In this document: positions 46,773-55,611 of the stretch, piece by piece
How positions within the stretch are numbered: position 1 is the first letter of the stretch
Layout: every line of letters starts with the position of its first letter
Assembly: GCF_016858125.1 (NCBI RefSeq)
Contig: NZ_CP064781.1
Span: 3,791,501 to 3,855,500 of the forward strand
Direction: 5' to 3'
From: Azospira restricta
Lineage (GTDB): Bacteria > Pseudomonadota > Gammaproteobacteria > Burkholderiales > Rhodocyclaceae
DNA length: 64,000 nt
Position numbers and translations under genes: made by a program
The notes under the pieces: model-generated
The model's database searches: none
What the model was told of the DNA's origin: nothing
The model's input: the letters and a program-made list of their open reading frames with translations, nothing else

Positions 46773-48566
46773 ATGAAAACCACCCCCATCGATTACGCCA
46801 TCCGCCCCCTCGACCCAGCCGCCCACCTCTTCGAAGTGAGCTGCCGCGTCGACCGGCCCGACCCCGCCGGCCAGCGCTTCGCACTGCCGGCGTGGATTCC
46901 CGGCAGCTACCTGATCCGCGACTTCGCGCGGCACATCGTTGCGATCAAGGCTGAGGCCGGCGGCCAGCCGGTGGCGCTCGCCAAGATCGACAAGCACACC
47001 TGGCAGGCCGCCGCGCTGCCGGCGAAGCAGGCGCTCACCGTGACCTGCACCGTCTACGCCTGGGACCTGTCGGTGCGCGGCGCCCACCTCGACCGCACAC
47101 ATGGCTTCTTCAACGGCACCAGCGTCTTCCTGCGCGTCCTCGGCCAGGAAGAGGCGCCGTGCCGCGTCGACATCCGGCCGCCGCACGGCCAGGGCTACGC
47201 CGGCTGGCGCGTCGCCACCGCGCTCGAACCGGCGCGCGGCGAGAAGGGCGCGGCGCAGGCGCACGGCTTCGGCCGCTACGCCGCGGCGGACTACGACGAG
47301 CTGATCGACCACCCGGTCGAGATGGGCACCTTCACGCTGGCGAGCTTCAAGGCCTGCGGCGTGCCGCACGAAGTGGCGATCAGCGGCCGCCACGACTGCG
47401 ACCTGAAGCGGCTCTGCGCCGACCTGAAGAAGATCTGCGAATGGCAGATCCGCTTCTTCGGCGAGCCGGCGCCGATGAAGAAATACGTCTTCCTCGTCAC
47501 CGCCGTCGGCGACGGCTACGGCGGGCTGGAACACCGCGCCTCGACGGCACTGCTCTGTGCGCGCGACGACCTGCCGTACGCCGGCATGGACGGCGTGCCC
47601 GAGCGCTACCGGACCTTCCTCGGGCTGTGCAGCCACGAGTACTTCCACACCTGGAACGTGAAGCGCATCAAGCCCGCCGCCTTCGTCCCCTACGACCTCG
47701 ACCGCGAGAACCACACCACGCTGCTGTGGGCCTTCGAGGGCTTCACCTCGTACTACGACGACCTCGCGCTGCTGAAGAGCGGCGTCATCGCGCAGCCGGA
47801 CTGGCTGGAGCTCGCCGCGAAGAACCTCGACGCCGTGCTGCGCGGTCCCGGCCGGCTGACGCAGTCGCTCGCCGAATCGAGCTTCGACGCCTGGAGCAAG
47901 TACTACCGGCCGGACGAGAACACGCCGAACGCGGTGGTCAGCTACTACGCCAAGGGCGCGCTGGTGGCACTGGCGCTCGACCTGACGCTACGCGCCGGGA
48001 CGAAGGGCAAGGTGTCGCTCGACGACGTGATGCGCGCGCTGTGGCGACGCCACGGGCAGACCGGCGCCGGCATCGGCGACGGGACGATCCGCGCGATCGC
48101 CGAGGAATTGTCGGGGCTCAAGCTGAAGCGCTTCTTCGCCGACGCGGTGCACGGCACCGCCGACCTGCCGCTGGCGAAGCTGTTGAAGCCCTTCGGCATC
48201 GCGTTCGTGCGCGAGGCGGCGAACGCGTCGCCAGCGCTCGGCGCGAAGACCGCCGGCGACGGCGGCGAGCTCAAGCTGGCGACGGTCTACCGCGGCGGCG
48301 CCGCGGAACGCGCCGGGCTGGCCGGCGGCGACGTGCTGCTCGCGCTCGACGGCCTCCGCGTCACGCCGGCGACGCTCGACCGCCAACTCTTGCGGAAACG
48401 GGCCGGCGACACCGTCGTCGTGCACGCCTTCCGCCGCGACGAGCTGCTCTGCTGCGAACTGCGCCTCGACCCGCCGGCGCTCGATACCAGCAAACTCGTC
48501 AGCAACGGCGAGCGCAACGCGCTGCGCGCCGGCTGGCTGGGCAGCGAAGGGAAAGGCCGGCGCTGA
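46773..48566 (+). CDS. M61 family metallopeptidase with PDZ domain
   Basis: 597 residues. N-terminal beta domain (PAWIPGSYLIRDFARHIVAI is a family signature), then a zinc protease core with CSHEYFHTWNVKRIKPAAF (HExxH with downstream Glu in WAFEGFTSYYDD), and a PDZ domain near the end (TVYRGGAAERAGLAGGDVLL). M61 enzymes are glycyl aminopeptidases or periplasmic/cytoplasmic proteases. I see no signal peptide, so it is probably cytoplasmic. The ATG lacks a strong ribosome site. The flanking DNA gives no functional hint. Confidence 0.93.
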   Translation: MKTTPIDYAIRPLDPAAHLFEVSCRVDRPDPAGQRFALPAWIPGSYLIRDFARHIVAIKAEAGGQPVALAKIDKHTWQAAALPAKQALTVTCTVYAWDLSVRGAHLDRTHGFFNGTSVFLRVLGQEEAPCRVDIRPPHGQGYAGWRVATALEPARGEKGAAQAHGFGRYAAADYDELIDHPVEMGTFTLASFKACGVPHEVAISGRHDCDLKRLCADLKKICEWQIRFFGEPAPMKKYVFLVTAVGDGYGGLEHRASTALLCARDDLPYAGMDGVPERYRTFLGLCSHEYFHTWNVKRIKPAAFVPYDLDRENHTTLLWAFEGFTSYYDDLALLKSGVIAQPDWLELAAKNLDAVLRGPGRLTQSLAESSFDAWSKYYRPDENTPNAVVSYYAKGALVALALDLTLRAGTKGKVSLDDVMRALWRRHGQTGAGIGDGTIRAIAEELSGLKLKRFFADAVHGTADLPLAKLLKPFGIAFVREAANASPALGAKTAGDGGELKLATVYRGGAAERAGLAGGDVLLALDGLRVTPATLDRQLLRKRAGDTVVVHAFRRDELLCCELRLDPPALDTSKLVSNGERNALRAGWLGSEGKGRR

Positions 48567-48597
48567 CCGGCGGCGGGCGGTGCGCCCGGCCGCCGGT
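48567..48597 (+). terminator. GC-rich hairpin after the M61 peptidase
   Basis: CCGGCGGC at the left and GCCGCCGG at the right flank an inner GCG/CGC pair. No T run follows, so this is a possible, not certain, terminator. Confidence 0.4.
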
Positions 48598-48619
48598 CAG
48601 CGCGTCAGGGCGTCCTCCG

Positions 48620-48712
48620 GAGAGGACTTGTTCGCGAAGCGCGACGCGCTTCGCTCAGTGCGCCCCCCGAGAGGACTTGTTCGCGAAGCGCGACGCGCTT
48701 CGCTCAGTGCGC
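48620..48712 (-). repeat. Two exact tandem 44-bp stop-codon-anchored hairpin repeats
   Basis: 48620-48663 and 48669-48712 are identical 44-bp units offset by 49 bp. Each contains GCGAAGCGC-GAC-GCGCTTCGC, a 9-bp stem with a 3-base loop. On the minus strand the second unit starts with the TGAGC that is the stop of the DnrO-like gene, so the array is its 3' untranslated region. Confidence 0.92.
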
Positions 48713-49198
48713 AATCGGCTTGAAGCCGGGGTCGTCGAAATAGGTCGCGTACTTCTCCAGCGCGCCGATCACCTGCACCGCGCCGCCCTGGCGCTTGACG
48801 CCCTTGGCCTTGCCGGCCATGCCTTCGGCGCCGCCGAGCAGCTCGCCGACGACGACGTGCAGCTGCGCGTCGGCCTCCGCCGACAACTTGCAATTGGCGA
48901 CGATCTTGCCGACCTCGTCTTCCACCTTGTGCGCCAGCTGGCCGTAGCCCTTCGCCGACAGCCGGTTCTCGTGGATGTCGTGCAGCGCGCCGGCCATCAT
49001 CTGGCGGATGCTGCCCATCGACTGGCGCAGCGCCGCGTCGGTCTCCCACTTCTTGCCGGCGTTGAGCTGCAGCGTCGCCGGCGACGCGGCGTGCTCGTGC
49101 CGGTGGGCGCCGCTCTCGCCCGCCGCCAGCACCGGCGTCGCCGCCGTCAGGGTCAGCGCGCCGAGGATGACGAGGGCCTTGCGTTTGATGCTTTTCAT
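48704..49198 (-). CDS. DnrO-like periplasmic protein
   Basis: 164 residues. Signal peptide MKSIKRKALVILGALTLTAA, then a His-rich start (GAHRHEHAAS) and a helical body: LQLNAGKKWETDAALRQSMG, DIHENRLSAKGYGQLAHKVE, DEVGKIVANCKLSAEADAQL. This pattern resembles proteins annotated DnrO in Rhodocyclales; their role is not established to my knowledge, and the four-helix look is inference. An ECF-type promoter matching that of the sigma operon lies upstream. Its stop codon is the start of a tandem repeat. GGAG precedes ATG 49198. Confidence 0.8.
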   Translation of the reverse strand: MKSIKRKALVILGALTLTAATPVLAAGESGAHRHEHAASPATLQLNAGKKWETDAALRQSMGSIRQMMAGALHDIHENRLSAKGYGQLAHKVEDEVGKIVANCKLSAEADAQLHVVVGELLGGAEGMAGKAKGVKRQGGAVQVIGALEKYATYFDDPGFKPIAH

Positions 49199-49243
49199 GC
49201 GTTCATCTCCATTCCGTTGGCGATGCCGGGCGGCACCGCTTTC

Positions 49244-49271
49244 CGAAACGGACGGCGCGACGGAAAGTTCC
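49244..49271 (-). promoter_or_regulatory. ECF sigma-type promoter of the DnrO-like gene
   Basis: Minus strand GGAACTT (49271-49265), 15 bp, GTTTCG (49249-49244). The same -35 and spacing occur before the ECF sigma gene at 53609-53636. The predicted start near 49238 leaves 40 bases to the ATG. Confidence 0.6.
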
Positions 49272-49343
49272 GCGCAGCGCGTCGCGGCACCGGACGGAAC
49301 CTCGCCGCGCCGGCCGCCTCCAACGAGGCGAAAGGAGGCCCGC

Positions 49344-49994
49344 ATGCGCCCTGATCCGCTTCCCGTCACGCTGAGCGCCCATGCGCGCCGGCGCCGTACG
49401 CTCGCCACAGCGCTGGCCGCGCTGCCCGCCTGCTGGCTGCCGGCCTGGGCGCAGCCGGCCGCGCCGCGTCTCCCGACGCCGGCGCAGACCGAAGGCCCGT
49501 TCTATCCGCTGGAGATTCCACGCGATGCCGACCACGACCTGCTGCAGAACGGCGCGCTGAGCTATCCGGAAGGCCTGCCCGCCTGGCTGGAAGGCAGCGT
49601 CAGCGACCTCGCCGGGCGCCCGCTCGCCGGTGCGCAGGTCGAGATCTGGCAGTGCGACCACGCCGGCCACTACCACCACCCCGGCGACGGCGGCCGCGCC
49701 GACGCCCGCTTCCAGGGCTTCGGCCGCGTCACCGTCGGCGCCGACGGCCGCTACCGCTTCCGCACGATCCGCCCGGCCCCCTACAGCGGCCGCACGCCGC
49801 ACATCCACCTCAAGGTCCGCCTGCGCGGACGCGAGCTGCTGACGACGCAGGTCTACGTCGCCGGCGACCCCGGCAATCCGCGCGACTTCCTCTGGCGCAG
49901 CCTGACCCCCGCCGAGCGCGCAGCGCTGACCGTACCCTTCGTTCCCGGCAGCGACGGCCTGCGCGCCGAGTTCGCGATCGTCATCGCCGCCTGA
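49344..49994 (+). CDS. Secreted intradiol dioxygenase-like protein
   Basis: 216 residues. A basic, Arg-rich start (ARRRRTLATALAALPACWLP) could be a Tat or Sec signal. The mature part has the intradiol ring-cleavage fold: TEGPFYPLEIPRDADHDLLQ, GAQVEIWQCDHAGHYHHPGD, YRFRTIRPAPYSGRTPHIHL. The Tyr residues of GHYHH and YSGRTPHIH and the two His of HIH correspond to iron ligands of protocatechuate 3,4-dioxygenase. Such exported homologues are common and mostly untested on aromatic substrates. AAAGGAGG precedes the ATG. It diverges from the DnrO-like gene, and its stop starts a repeat array. Confidence 0.85.
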   Translation: MRPDPLPVTLSAHARRRRTLATALAALPACWLPAWAQPAAPRLPTPAQTEGPFYPLEIPRDADHDLLQNGALSYPEGLPAWLEGSVSDLAGRPLAGAQVEIWQCDHAGHYHHPGDGGRADARFQGFGRVTVGADGRYRFRTIRPAPYSGRTPHIHLKVRLRGRELLTTQVYVAGDPGNPRDFLWRSLTPAERAALTVPFVPGSDGLRAEFAIVIAA

Positions 49995-50130
49995 GCGAAG
50001 GGTACGACCCTGCGCGAAGAAGTCCCCTTGGGGGGCGCCTGAGCAATGTGCGCGAGCACATTGCGAAGAAGGACCCTTGGGATGCGCCTGAGCGACGACG
50101 CGTCCCCGGCGAAGCGCACCCGAGGGGCTG
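49989..50130 (+). repeat. Three-unit stop-codon-anchored hairpin repeat array
   Basis: Units start at about 49989, 50038 and 50087, each with CCTGAGC. The middle one holds GCAATGTGC-GCGA-GCACATTGC, a 9-bp stem, then GAAGAAGGACCCTTGGG; the first has GCGAAGAAGTCCCCTTGGGG; the third is degenerate. The first TGA is the stop of the dioxygenase-like gene. Downstream to 50263 no gene is seen. Confidence 0.85.
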
Positions 50131-50263
50131 TTGCGCACTTTCTTTTGCCCGGCGCCGCATCTAGACTTTTATTGGTTTACCTCGCACAGGCAGCACGCGC
50201 CGCGTCGACACCGCAGCCCGGTGCGAGCCGCCGCGATGCGGAGTGGAAGCACGGGGGTTGATC

Positions 50264-51997
50264 ATGGCAAACAGCGTCGATCTCGTCATTCGCGGCGGGC
50301 AGGTGGTGGACGGCAGCGGCGCGCTGCCGGTCGTGGCCGACGTGGCGATCGACGCCGGCCGCATCGTCGGGGTCGGCCGGACCGGCGCCGTCGGACGCGA
50401 GGAAATCGACGCCCGCGGCATGATCGTCACGCCCGGATTCGTCGACATCCACACGCACTACGACGGGCAGGTCACCTGGGAAAACCACATGGTTCCCTCG
50501 ACCGCCCACGGCGTCACCACGGTGGTCATGGGCAACTGCGGCGTCGGCTTCGCACCGTGCCGACCGGACCAGCACGAACTGCTGATCCGGCTGATGGAAG
50601 GCGTCGAGGACATTCCCCACCCGGTCCTGGTCGACGGCATTCCGTGGACCTGGGAAACCTATCCCGAATACCTGGACTTCCTGTCCACCCGGCAGTACGA
50701 CATGGACATCTGCAGCCAGCTGCCGCATGCCGCGCTGCGGGTCTACGTCATGGGGCAACGCGGCGTCGACCGGGAGCCGGCGACGGCCGAGGACCGCCGG
50801 CGCATGACCGCTCTGGCGCGGGAAGCGCTGGCCGCCGGTGCGCTCGGCATCAGTACCTCGCGCACCTTCTTCCACCGCTCCAGCGACGGCAAATCGACCC
50901 CCAGCTTCGAGGCCGCCGAAGAGGAATTGATGGCGCTGGCGGACGCCCTGCGCGCCGAGGGACGCGGCGTGATGCAGCTGATCACCGACTTCGCGGACGA
51001 GGAGCAGACCTTCGCACTGCTGCACCGCCTCGTGCAACGTTCGGGCCGGCCGCTGTCGGTCTCGCTGCTCGAAGGCGGCTACGGCCCGATGACGCTGCGC
51101 TGGCAGGAAGTGCTCGACTGGGCCGCGGCCGCCAGCCGGGAAGGCGCCCCGATCCGCGCGCAGGTGCTGAGCCGCGCGATCGGCGTCATGCTCGGCCACG
51201 AGCTGACGCTGAACACCTTCTACACCACCCCGACCTACGGCGAACTGGCGAAGCTGCCGTTCGCCGAGAAAATCCGCGCCCTTCGCGAACCGGCGGTGCG
51301 CGCCCGCATTCTCGCCGAGGCGGCCGACCCCGACCCGACCATCGTGCTCGGCCGGCTGGCACGCGAATTCGACCACATGTTCCTGCTCGGCGATCCGCCG
51401 GACTACGAACAGCCGTTCGAGCAGAGCATCCTCGCCCGCGCGCAGCGCCTCGGCACCACGCCCGAGGAACTGGCCTACGACCTGATGCTGGAAAACGACG
51501 GCCACACGATGCTCTACGTCACCCTGTGCAACTACGAGCACGGCTCGCTGGCGACCTCGCTGCGCATGATGCGCCACCCGGCGGCGGTGCTTGGCCTCGG
51601 CGACGCCGGCGCGCATTGCGGCACGATCTGCGACGGCAGCTTCCCGACCTTCATGCTCGCCTACTGGGTACGCGACCGGGTCCGCGGCGAGCGGCTGGGC
51701 CTGGCCGAGACCGTGCGCATGCTCAGCCGGGACTGCGCCCGCGCGGTCGGACTCGCCGACCGCGGACTGCTCGCCGCCGGCTACCGGGCCGACGTCAACG
51801 TGATCGACCTCGGCCGCCTCCATCTGCACGCCCCCGAAGTCGCCCACGACCTGCCCGGCGGCGGCCGCCGGCTGGTGCAGCGGGCTGACGGCTTCGCCGC
51901 CACTGTCGTCGGCGGCACCGTCGTGCACCGCGACGGGCAGGCCACCGGCCAGCTCCCCGGGCGCCTGCTGCGCGGCCGCCCTGCGGCACTGCACTGA
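50264..51997 (+). CDS. N-acyl-D-amino acid deacylase family amidohydrolase
   Basis: 577 residues. Metal motif [19 protein letters not shown] and the C-terminal [20 protein letters not shown] identify the D-aminoacylase/DAN branch of the amidohydrolases; [20 protein letters not shown] is the usual start and [17 protein letters not shown] the beta-sandwich end. Substrate could be an N-acyl-D-amino acid or a hydantoin-like amide. It starts at ATG 50264; GTG 50243 is an alternative. Together with the nearby racemase it could release D-Asp/D-Glu, a guess from distance only. Confidence 0.88.
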   Translation: MANSVDLVIRGGQVVDGSGALPVVADVAIDAGRIVGVGRTGAVGREEIDARGMIVTPGFVDIHTHYDGQVTWENHMVPSTAHGVTTVVMGNCGVGFAPCRPDQHELLIRLMEGVEDIPHPVLVDGIPWTWETYPEYLDFLSTRQYDMDICSQLPHAALRVYVMGQRGVDREPATAEDRRRMTALAREALAAGALGISTSRTFFHRSSDGKSTPSFEAAEEELMALADALRAEGRGVMQLITDFADEEQTFALLHRLVQRSGRPLSVSLLEGGYGPMTLRWQEVLDWAAAASREGAPIRAQVLSRAIGVMLGHELTLNTFYTTPTYGELAKLPFAEKIRALREPAVRARILAEAADPDPTIVLGRLAREFDHMFLLGDPPDYEQPFEQSILARAQRLGTTPEELAYDLMLENDGHTMLYVTLCNYEHGSLATSLRMMRHPAAVLGLGDAGAHCGTICDGSFPTFMLAYWVRDRVRGERLGLAETVRMLSRDCARAVGLADRGLLAAGYRADVNVIDLGRLHLHAPEVAHDLPGGGRRLVQRADGFAATVVGGTVVHRDGQATGQLPGRLLRGRPAALH

Positions 51998-52004
51998 AGC
52001 AACT

Positions 52005-52463
52005 TCACTCGCGGTGCAGGCGCTCGAACGCCGACGGCCCGACCGGCTGCGCCGCCAGCAAACCGGCCAGCCGCTCGCGCTGCAGCGGCGTCAGCAGCTC
52101 GCGCTCGCGCAGCAGCTGGCCGACCACCAGTTTCTGCTGCTCGTCCTGCAGGCGGGCAATCGCCGCCCGTTCGGCGTCGATGCGCGCGTGGTCGGGTTGG
52201 GCCGAGAAGATCTCGACGATCATCCGGTCGCGGTGGCCGCGCACCTCCTCGGCACCCGCGGCGAGGCGGGCGAGGAAGGCATCTTCCGCCTCGTGCCAGT
52301 GGCGGCGCTGGCGCTCGTCGAGCCCCAGGTACTGCGGCAGGTTGACGGCGGCCGCTGCCGCCGGCTCGCCGACGGCCAGGCTGCGCCAAGCGACGGCACC
52401 GATGACGCCGGCGTTGACCAGCAGCGAGAGGACGAGCGCGAAGCGCAGCAGAGTCGTTTTCAT
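52005..52463 (-). CDS. Periplasmic metal-sensor-like protein (CnrX/ZraP-type helix bundle)
   Basis: 152 residues. N-terminal anchor MKTTLLRFALVLSLLVNAGV, then a helical hairpin: LGLDERQRRHWHEAEDAFLA, RMIVEIFSAQPDHARIDAER, REALLTPLQRERLAGLLAAQ-like end. The layout and LT.LQ.. segment match the Metal_resist/CnrX family. It is the third gene of the sigma operon, ATGA-overlapping the anti-sigma gene, so it probably senses a periplasmic metal or envelope signal for the anti-sigma factor. Confidence 0.85.
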   Translation of the reverse strand: MKTTLLRFALVLSLLVNAGVIGAVAWRSLAVGEPAAAAAVNLPQYLGLDERQRRHWHEAEDAFLARLAAGAEEVRGHRDRMIVEIFSAQPDHARIDAERAAIARLQDEQQKLVVGQLLRERELLTPLQRERLAGLLAAQPVGPSAFERLHRE

Positions 52464-52951
52464 CGGGGCATCCCCTTCGGGTAGCAGGCATCGGAGCCGA
52501 GGCAGGCGCTGCCGGGCGGCATCGGGTCGAACACGCGCAGCGCGCTGACCAGCGCCGGCTGGGCGGCGGGAACGGCGGCGCCGCCGAGCAGCGCCGAGCC
52601 GAGGCCGACGCCGAGCGCGAGCGATGCGGCGGCGCCGAGCGTCGCCGGCAGCCAGGCGAACCACGGCCAGCGCGCGCGCGGCGCCGGCCGCCGGGCGGCG
52701 ACTTCGGCGAGGCGCCCGGCGAGCACGCCGGCGAGGTCGTAGCCGAGCGTCTCCTCGCGCATCGACGCGAAGCCGGCGGCCATCCCGCGCAGGGCCGCGA
52801 TGCGCGCGGCGCACGCGGGACAAACCGCGAGATGGGCCTCGACGTATCGCTGCGCAACGGCGTCGAGTTCGCCGTCGAGCCAGGCGGACAGGGTTTCGGA
52901 ATCCGGCTGGTGGCCGGCAGGCAGCTTCTCGTCAGGGCGGTCTTCAGCCAT
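52460..52951 (-). CDS. Zinc-finger anti-sigma factor
   Basis: 163 residues. The N-terminal zf-HC2 motif is YVEAHLAVCPACAARIAALR (HxxxCxxC), then one membrane helix (LGAAASLALGVGLGSALLGG) and a short periplasmic tail with two Cys (SACLGSDACYPKGMPR). It should hold the ECF sigma factor of the previous gene until a periplasmic cue releases it. ATG 52951 has GGAGCGCCGCG upstream and overlaps the sigma gene end by 8 bp. Confidence 0.9.
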   Translation of the reverse strand: MAEDRPDEKLPAGHQPDSETLSAWLDGELDAVAQRYVEAHLAVCPACAARIAALRGMAAGFASMREETLGYDLAGVLAGRLAEVAARRPAPRARWPWFAWLPATLGAAASLALGVGLGSALLGGAAVPAAQPALVSALRVFDPMPPGSACLGSDACYPKGMPR

Positions 52952-53549
52952 CGCGGCGCTCCCCGGTGTGGCGTTGGTAGTGGTCGAGGGCCGCCGCGCG
53001 GGCGCGGGCGATGCGCGACTTGACGGTGCCCTCGTTGATCCCGAGCGTCGCCGCAATCTCGGCGTAGCTCATCTCCTCCAGCTCGCGCAGGAGCAGCACC
53101 TCGCGCTGCTCGGCCGGCAACGCCGCCAGCGCGCGGTCGAGCGCGGCGATGCGGCGGCGGTCGTCGAGGCGCTGGTCCGGGCGCGGCGCCGGATCGGGCC
53201 AGGCCGCCTCGCCCGCGTCCGGTGCCAGCTCGTCGAAGGCGACGAAGCCGAGCACTTGCCGCCGGCGCAGCAGGTCGAAGGCGGCGTTGCGCGCAATGCG
53301 GAACAGCCAGGCGCGGAACGGCGCGTCCGGCCGCCACTCGGGCAGCGACTGGTAGACCTTGAGGAAGGTGTCCTGGGTCAGGTCCATCGCCTCGTCGCGG
53401 CTGCCGACGAGGCGCAGCAGGAAGCGGAAGACGCGGTCCTGGTGGCCGCGCACGAGCGCGGCGAAGGCCTGCCGGTCGCCGCCGCGCGCACGCGCGACGA
53501 CGGCAAGGTCCTCGTCGCAGCGCGCTTCGTCCGTCGGCGTTTCCGGCAT
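52944..53549 (-). CDS. ECF RNA polymerase sigma factor (RpoE-like)
   Basis: 201 residues. Region 2: FRFLLRLVGSRDEAMDLTQD then TFLKVYQSLPEWRPDAPFRA WLFRIARNAAFDLLRRR; region 4: LPAEQREVLLLRELEEMSYA EIAATLGINEGTVKSRIARA, in the usual order. It begins the sigma/anti-sigma/metal-sensor-like operon and has an ECF promoter upstream that it probably recognises itself. Confidence 0.94.
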   Translation of the reverse strand: MPETPTDEARCDEDLAVVARARGGDRQAFAALVRGHQDRVFRFLLRLVGSRDEAMDLTQDTFLKVYQSLPEWRPDAPFRAWLFRIARNAAFDLLRRRQVLGFVAFDELAPDAGEAAWPDPAPRPDQRLDDRRRIAALDRALAALPAEQREVLLLRELEEMSYAEIAATLGINEGTVKSRIARARAAALDHYQRHTGERRDG

Positions 53550-53608
53550 CACTCCCGTTCCATCCCTTTCTCCCGGCCAGCATCGATTCTGCCGCAGGCC
53601 ATGCCGCC

Positions 53609-53636
53609 GATAACGATCGCGGAACCGAAAAGTTCC
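53609..53636 (-). promoter_or_regulatory. Autoregulatory ECF promoter
   Basis: Minus strand GGAACTT (53636-53630), 15-bp spacer, GTTATC (53614-53609), close to the RpoE-type GGAACTT-N15/16-GTC. The predicted start near 53603 leaves 54 bases to the sigma ATG. Confidence 0.65.
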
Positions 53637-53641
53637 ACCGT

Positions 53642-54949
53642 TCAGCGCATCTCGAAGGCTTCCTGGTGGAAGTGCGGCGTCCGCCCGAGCGCGCGCAGCC
53701 CCTGGCGCAGGCTGGCGGCGAGGCCGGCCGGCCCGCAGAACCAGATCTCCGCGTGCCGCTCCGCGGCGAGCGTCGCGGCGGAAAGGCGGCCCCCGTCCGC
53801 CGCCGCGTGGACATGCAGCCTTATGCCCGGCAGCGCCGCGCACAGCGCTTCCAGGCGCGCGACGAAGCCGTCGCCGGCACGGTCGCGCGTGCAGTAGTGG
53901 AGGTCGGCCGCGGGCGCCTCGGCCGGCGCCGCCTGCAGCGCCTCCAGCCAGGCCAGGAACGGCGTCACGCCGATGCCGCCGGCGATCCAGATCTGCTGCG
54001 CGCGACGCTCGCAGCGGGCAAGGTCGAAGCGGCCGTAGGGCCCCTCGACGCGCACCGGCCGGCCCGGCCGCAGGCGTTCGCCGAGGCCGGCCGTGTAGTC
54101 GCCGAGCGCCTTGATCGCGAAATGCACGACGCGGTCGCCGCGGTCGGCGCCGGCGAGCGTGAACGGATGCGCGCCCTCGCCGTCGTCGAAGGTGACGAAG
54201 GCGAACTGGCCGGGACGGTGGCCGGACCAGGCCGCGTCGAGCCGGCAGGCGACGGCGAGCACGTCCGGCGCCGGCCGCTCGACGGCGATGACCTCGCCGC
54301 CGACCGTGCGCGCCCGGCCGATGCCGCCGGCGAGCGCGCGCAGCGCGCCGTAGCCGCCGACAGCCAGCAGCAGCGCGAGCAGCGCCCCCGCCGGCTGCCG
54401 CCAATAGGCGGTCGGCGCCAGCAGCGCGGCATGGGAGGCGAGCAGCAGGTAGAGCACCGGCATCGCGCGGTGCAGGAAGCGCCACGCGCGGTAGGGGAAG
54501 CGCTTCCACAGCGAGACGACGAGCATCGCCAGCAGCGCGTAGATCGCCCACTCGCCGAGGTCCTCGGCGAGATGGCGCAGCGCCTCCAGCACGCCGGCGA
54601 ACTTCTCCTTGGGCAGCCGCCCTTCGCGGCTGATCGCGGCCTTCAGCAGGTCGTCGCTCATCTCGACCAGCCAGTGCAGCGCGGCGAAGGCGACAGCGAG
54701 GATGCCCGCCCACTTGTGCGTGCGGTAGATGCGGTCCATGCCGCCGAGCGGCGTCTCCGCCCACGCCGGGCGCGTCGCCAGCAGCATCGCCAGCGACAGC
54801 AGCGCGACCGAGAGCAGGCCGCTCAGGTAGAGCGCCTGCTGGCGCGCGACCCACAGCGGGTGCACGGCCGGCGGCGCGACGGTGGTGAACGCGTCCCAGC
54901 CCCAGGCGGCGGTGACGGCGGCGATCAGCGCGACAAGCAGGGTTTTCAT
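53642..54949 (-). CDS. Ferric reductase-like flavocytochrome
   Basis: 435 residues. Six membrane helices with paired histidines for two b-hemes (RTHKWAGILAVAFAALHWLV, RFLHRAMPVLYLLLASHAAL), then a ferredoxin-reductase-type module: FAD site GQFAFVTFDDGEGAHPFTLA and NAD(P) site WIAGGIGVTPFLAWLEAL, YCTRDR. It should move electrons from NAD(P)H through FAD and heme b to the periplasm. It lies in the SHP/DHC cluster where a simple b-type cytochrome would be expected. ATG 54949 has GGGAG upstream. Confidence 0.9.
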   Translation of the reverse strand: MKTLLVALIAAVTAAWGWDAFTTVAPPAVHPLWVARQQALYLSGLLSVALLSLAMLLATRPAWAETPLGGMDRIYRTHKWAGILAVAFAALHWLVEMSDDLLKAAISREGRLPKEKFAGVLEALRHLAEDLGEWAIYALLAMLVVSLWKRFPYRAWRFLHRAMPVLYLLLASHAALLAPTAYWRQPAGALLALLLAVGGYGALRALAGGIGRARTVGGEVIAVERPAPDVLAVACRLDAAWSGHRPGQFAFVTFDDGEGAHPFTLAGADRGDRVVHFAIKALGDYTAGLGERLRPGRPVRVEGPYGRFDLARCERRAQQIWIAGGIGVTPFLAWLEALQAAPAEAPAADLHYCTRDRAGDGFVARLEALCAALPGIRLHVHAAADGGRLSAATLAAERHAEIWFCGPAGLAASLRQGLRALGRTPHFHQEAFEMR

Positions 54950-55037
54950 GGCACTCCCGTCGACGATGGAGGAATCGGCGGCGACCGGTGCCGCGCGCGT
55001 CGCCGGGACGCGGGCGAAGCGCCGGCGCCGCACCTGT

Positions 55038-55484
55038 TCACTTGGCGGTCGGCGCGGACGGCGCAGTCGCCGTCACCGGTGCCGGCTTCGCGGCCGCCGG
55101 CAGGTCGTCGCGGCAGCGCCGCTCGCTGCAGTCGACGCCGTCGCGGCTGCGCATCGGCCCGCGCTCGTCGCGGTAGCGGTCGCGCGCGCGACGCTCGATC
55201 ACCTCGCCGCTCTGCGCGTCGAGGTAGAGCTTGACCCGCTCGCCGCTGCGTTCGGTCGCACGCGCCTCGTAGCCGCCGCGCTCACGCTCGATCTTCTCGA
55301 TGTTGCGGTAGCCGGCCGCTTCCAGTTTTTCGTGGACCTGCGGGATCGACAGCCAGCCGCGTCCGGCCGCCGCCGGCGGGTTCTTCTCGCCGGCGAAGGA
55401 CGGCGCAAGAGCGCCGCCGGTGAACAGCGCGCCGGCGACGGCGCTGATGGCAAGCAGCGCGGGAACGGTTTTCAGTGCGGACAT
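55038..55484 (-). CDS. PepSY-like periplasmic protein
   Basis: 148 residues. Signal peptide MSALKTVPALLAISAVAGAL; the body WLSIPQVHEKLEAAGYRNIE and VKLYLDAQSGEVIERRARDR has the PepSY look, then a Cys pair (CSERRC) and an Ala/Pro tail. AGGAGG precedes the ATG. A 39-bp TTCA operator lies upstream. It is cotranscribed with the flavocytochrome gene 88 bp downstream or ends before it. Confidence 0.8.
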   Translation of the reverse strand: MSALKTVPALLAISAVAGALFTGGALAPSFAGEKNPPAAAGRGWLSIPQVHEKLEAAGYRNIEKIERERGGYEARATERSGERVKLYLDAQSGEVIERRARDRYRDERGPMRSRDGVDCSERRCRDDLPAAAKPAPVTATAPSAPTAK

Positions 55485-55546
55485 GATGTAGCCTCCTTGA
55501 ATGAATGCCGGATCTCCGGCCATGCTTCGATGCTGCGCCGGCCCCG

Positions 55547-55585
55547 CTGAACCGCTGCTGAAGCCGCCGTTCAGGTGGCATTCAT
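55547..55585. promoter_or_regulatory. 39-bp TTCA-repeat operator of the PepSY-like gene
   Basis: CTGAAC-N5-CTGAAG (55547-55563) then 5 bp then GTTCAG-N5-ATTCAT (55569-55585): two direct-repeat pairs with 11-bp period, facing each other. The same array, with the same spacing, is at 56700-56738. OmpR-family regulators bind such 11-bp direct repeats; the regulator at 57145 is the natural candidate. Confidence 0.75.
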
Positions 55586-55611
55586 CAGGCGGCGAGCCGG
55601 GCGGCAACGCT

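Noticed and set aside
48620-48712. CRISPR-like short tandem repeats
   Set aside because: Only two units with a 5-bp gap, no spacers and no cas genes; they belong to the hairpin repeat family.
50131-50263. Promoter before the D-aminoacylase-type gene
   Set aside because: Only weak TTGCCC and TTTATT matches with poor -10; not strong enough to report.
52944-54854. A 636-codon frame extending the sigma factor upstream
   Set aside because: The extra part is a wrong frame of the flavocytochrome gene; an ECF promoter lies directly before ATG 53549.
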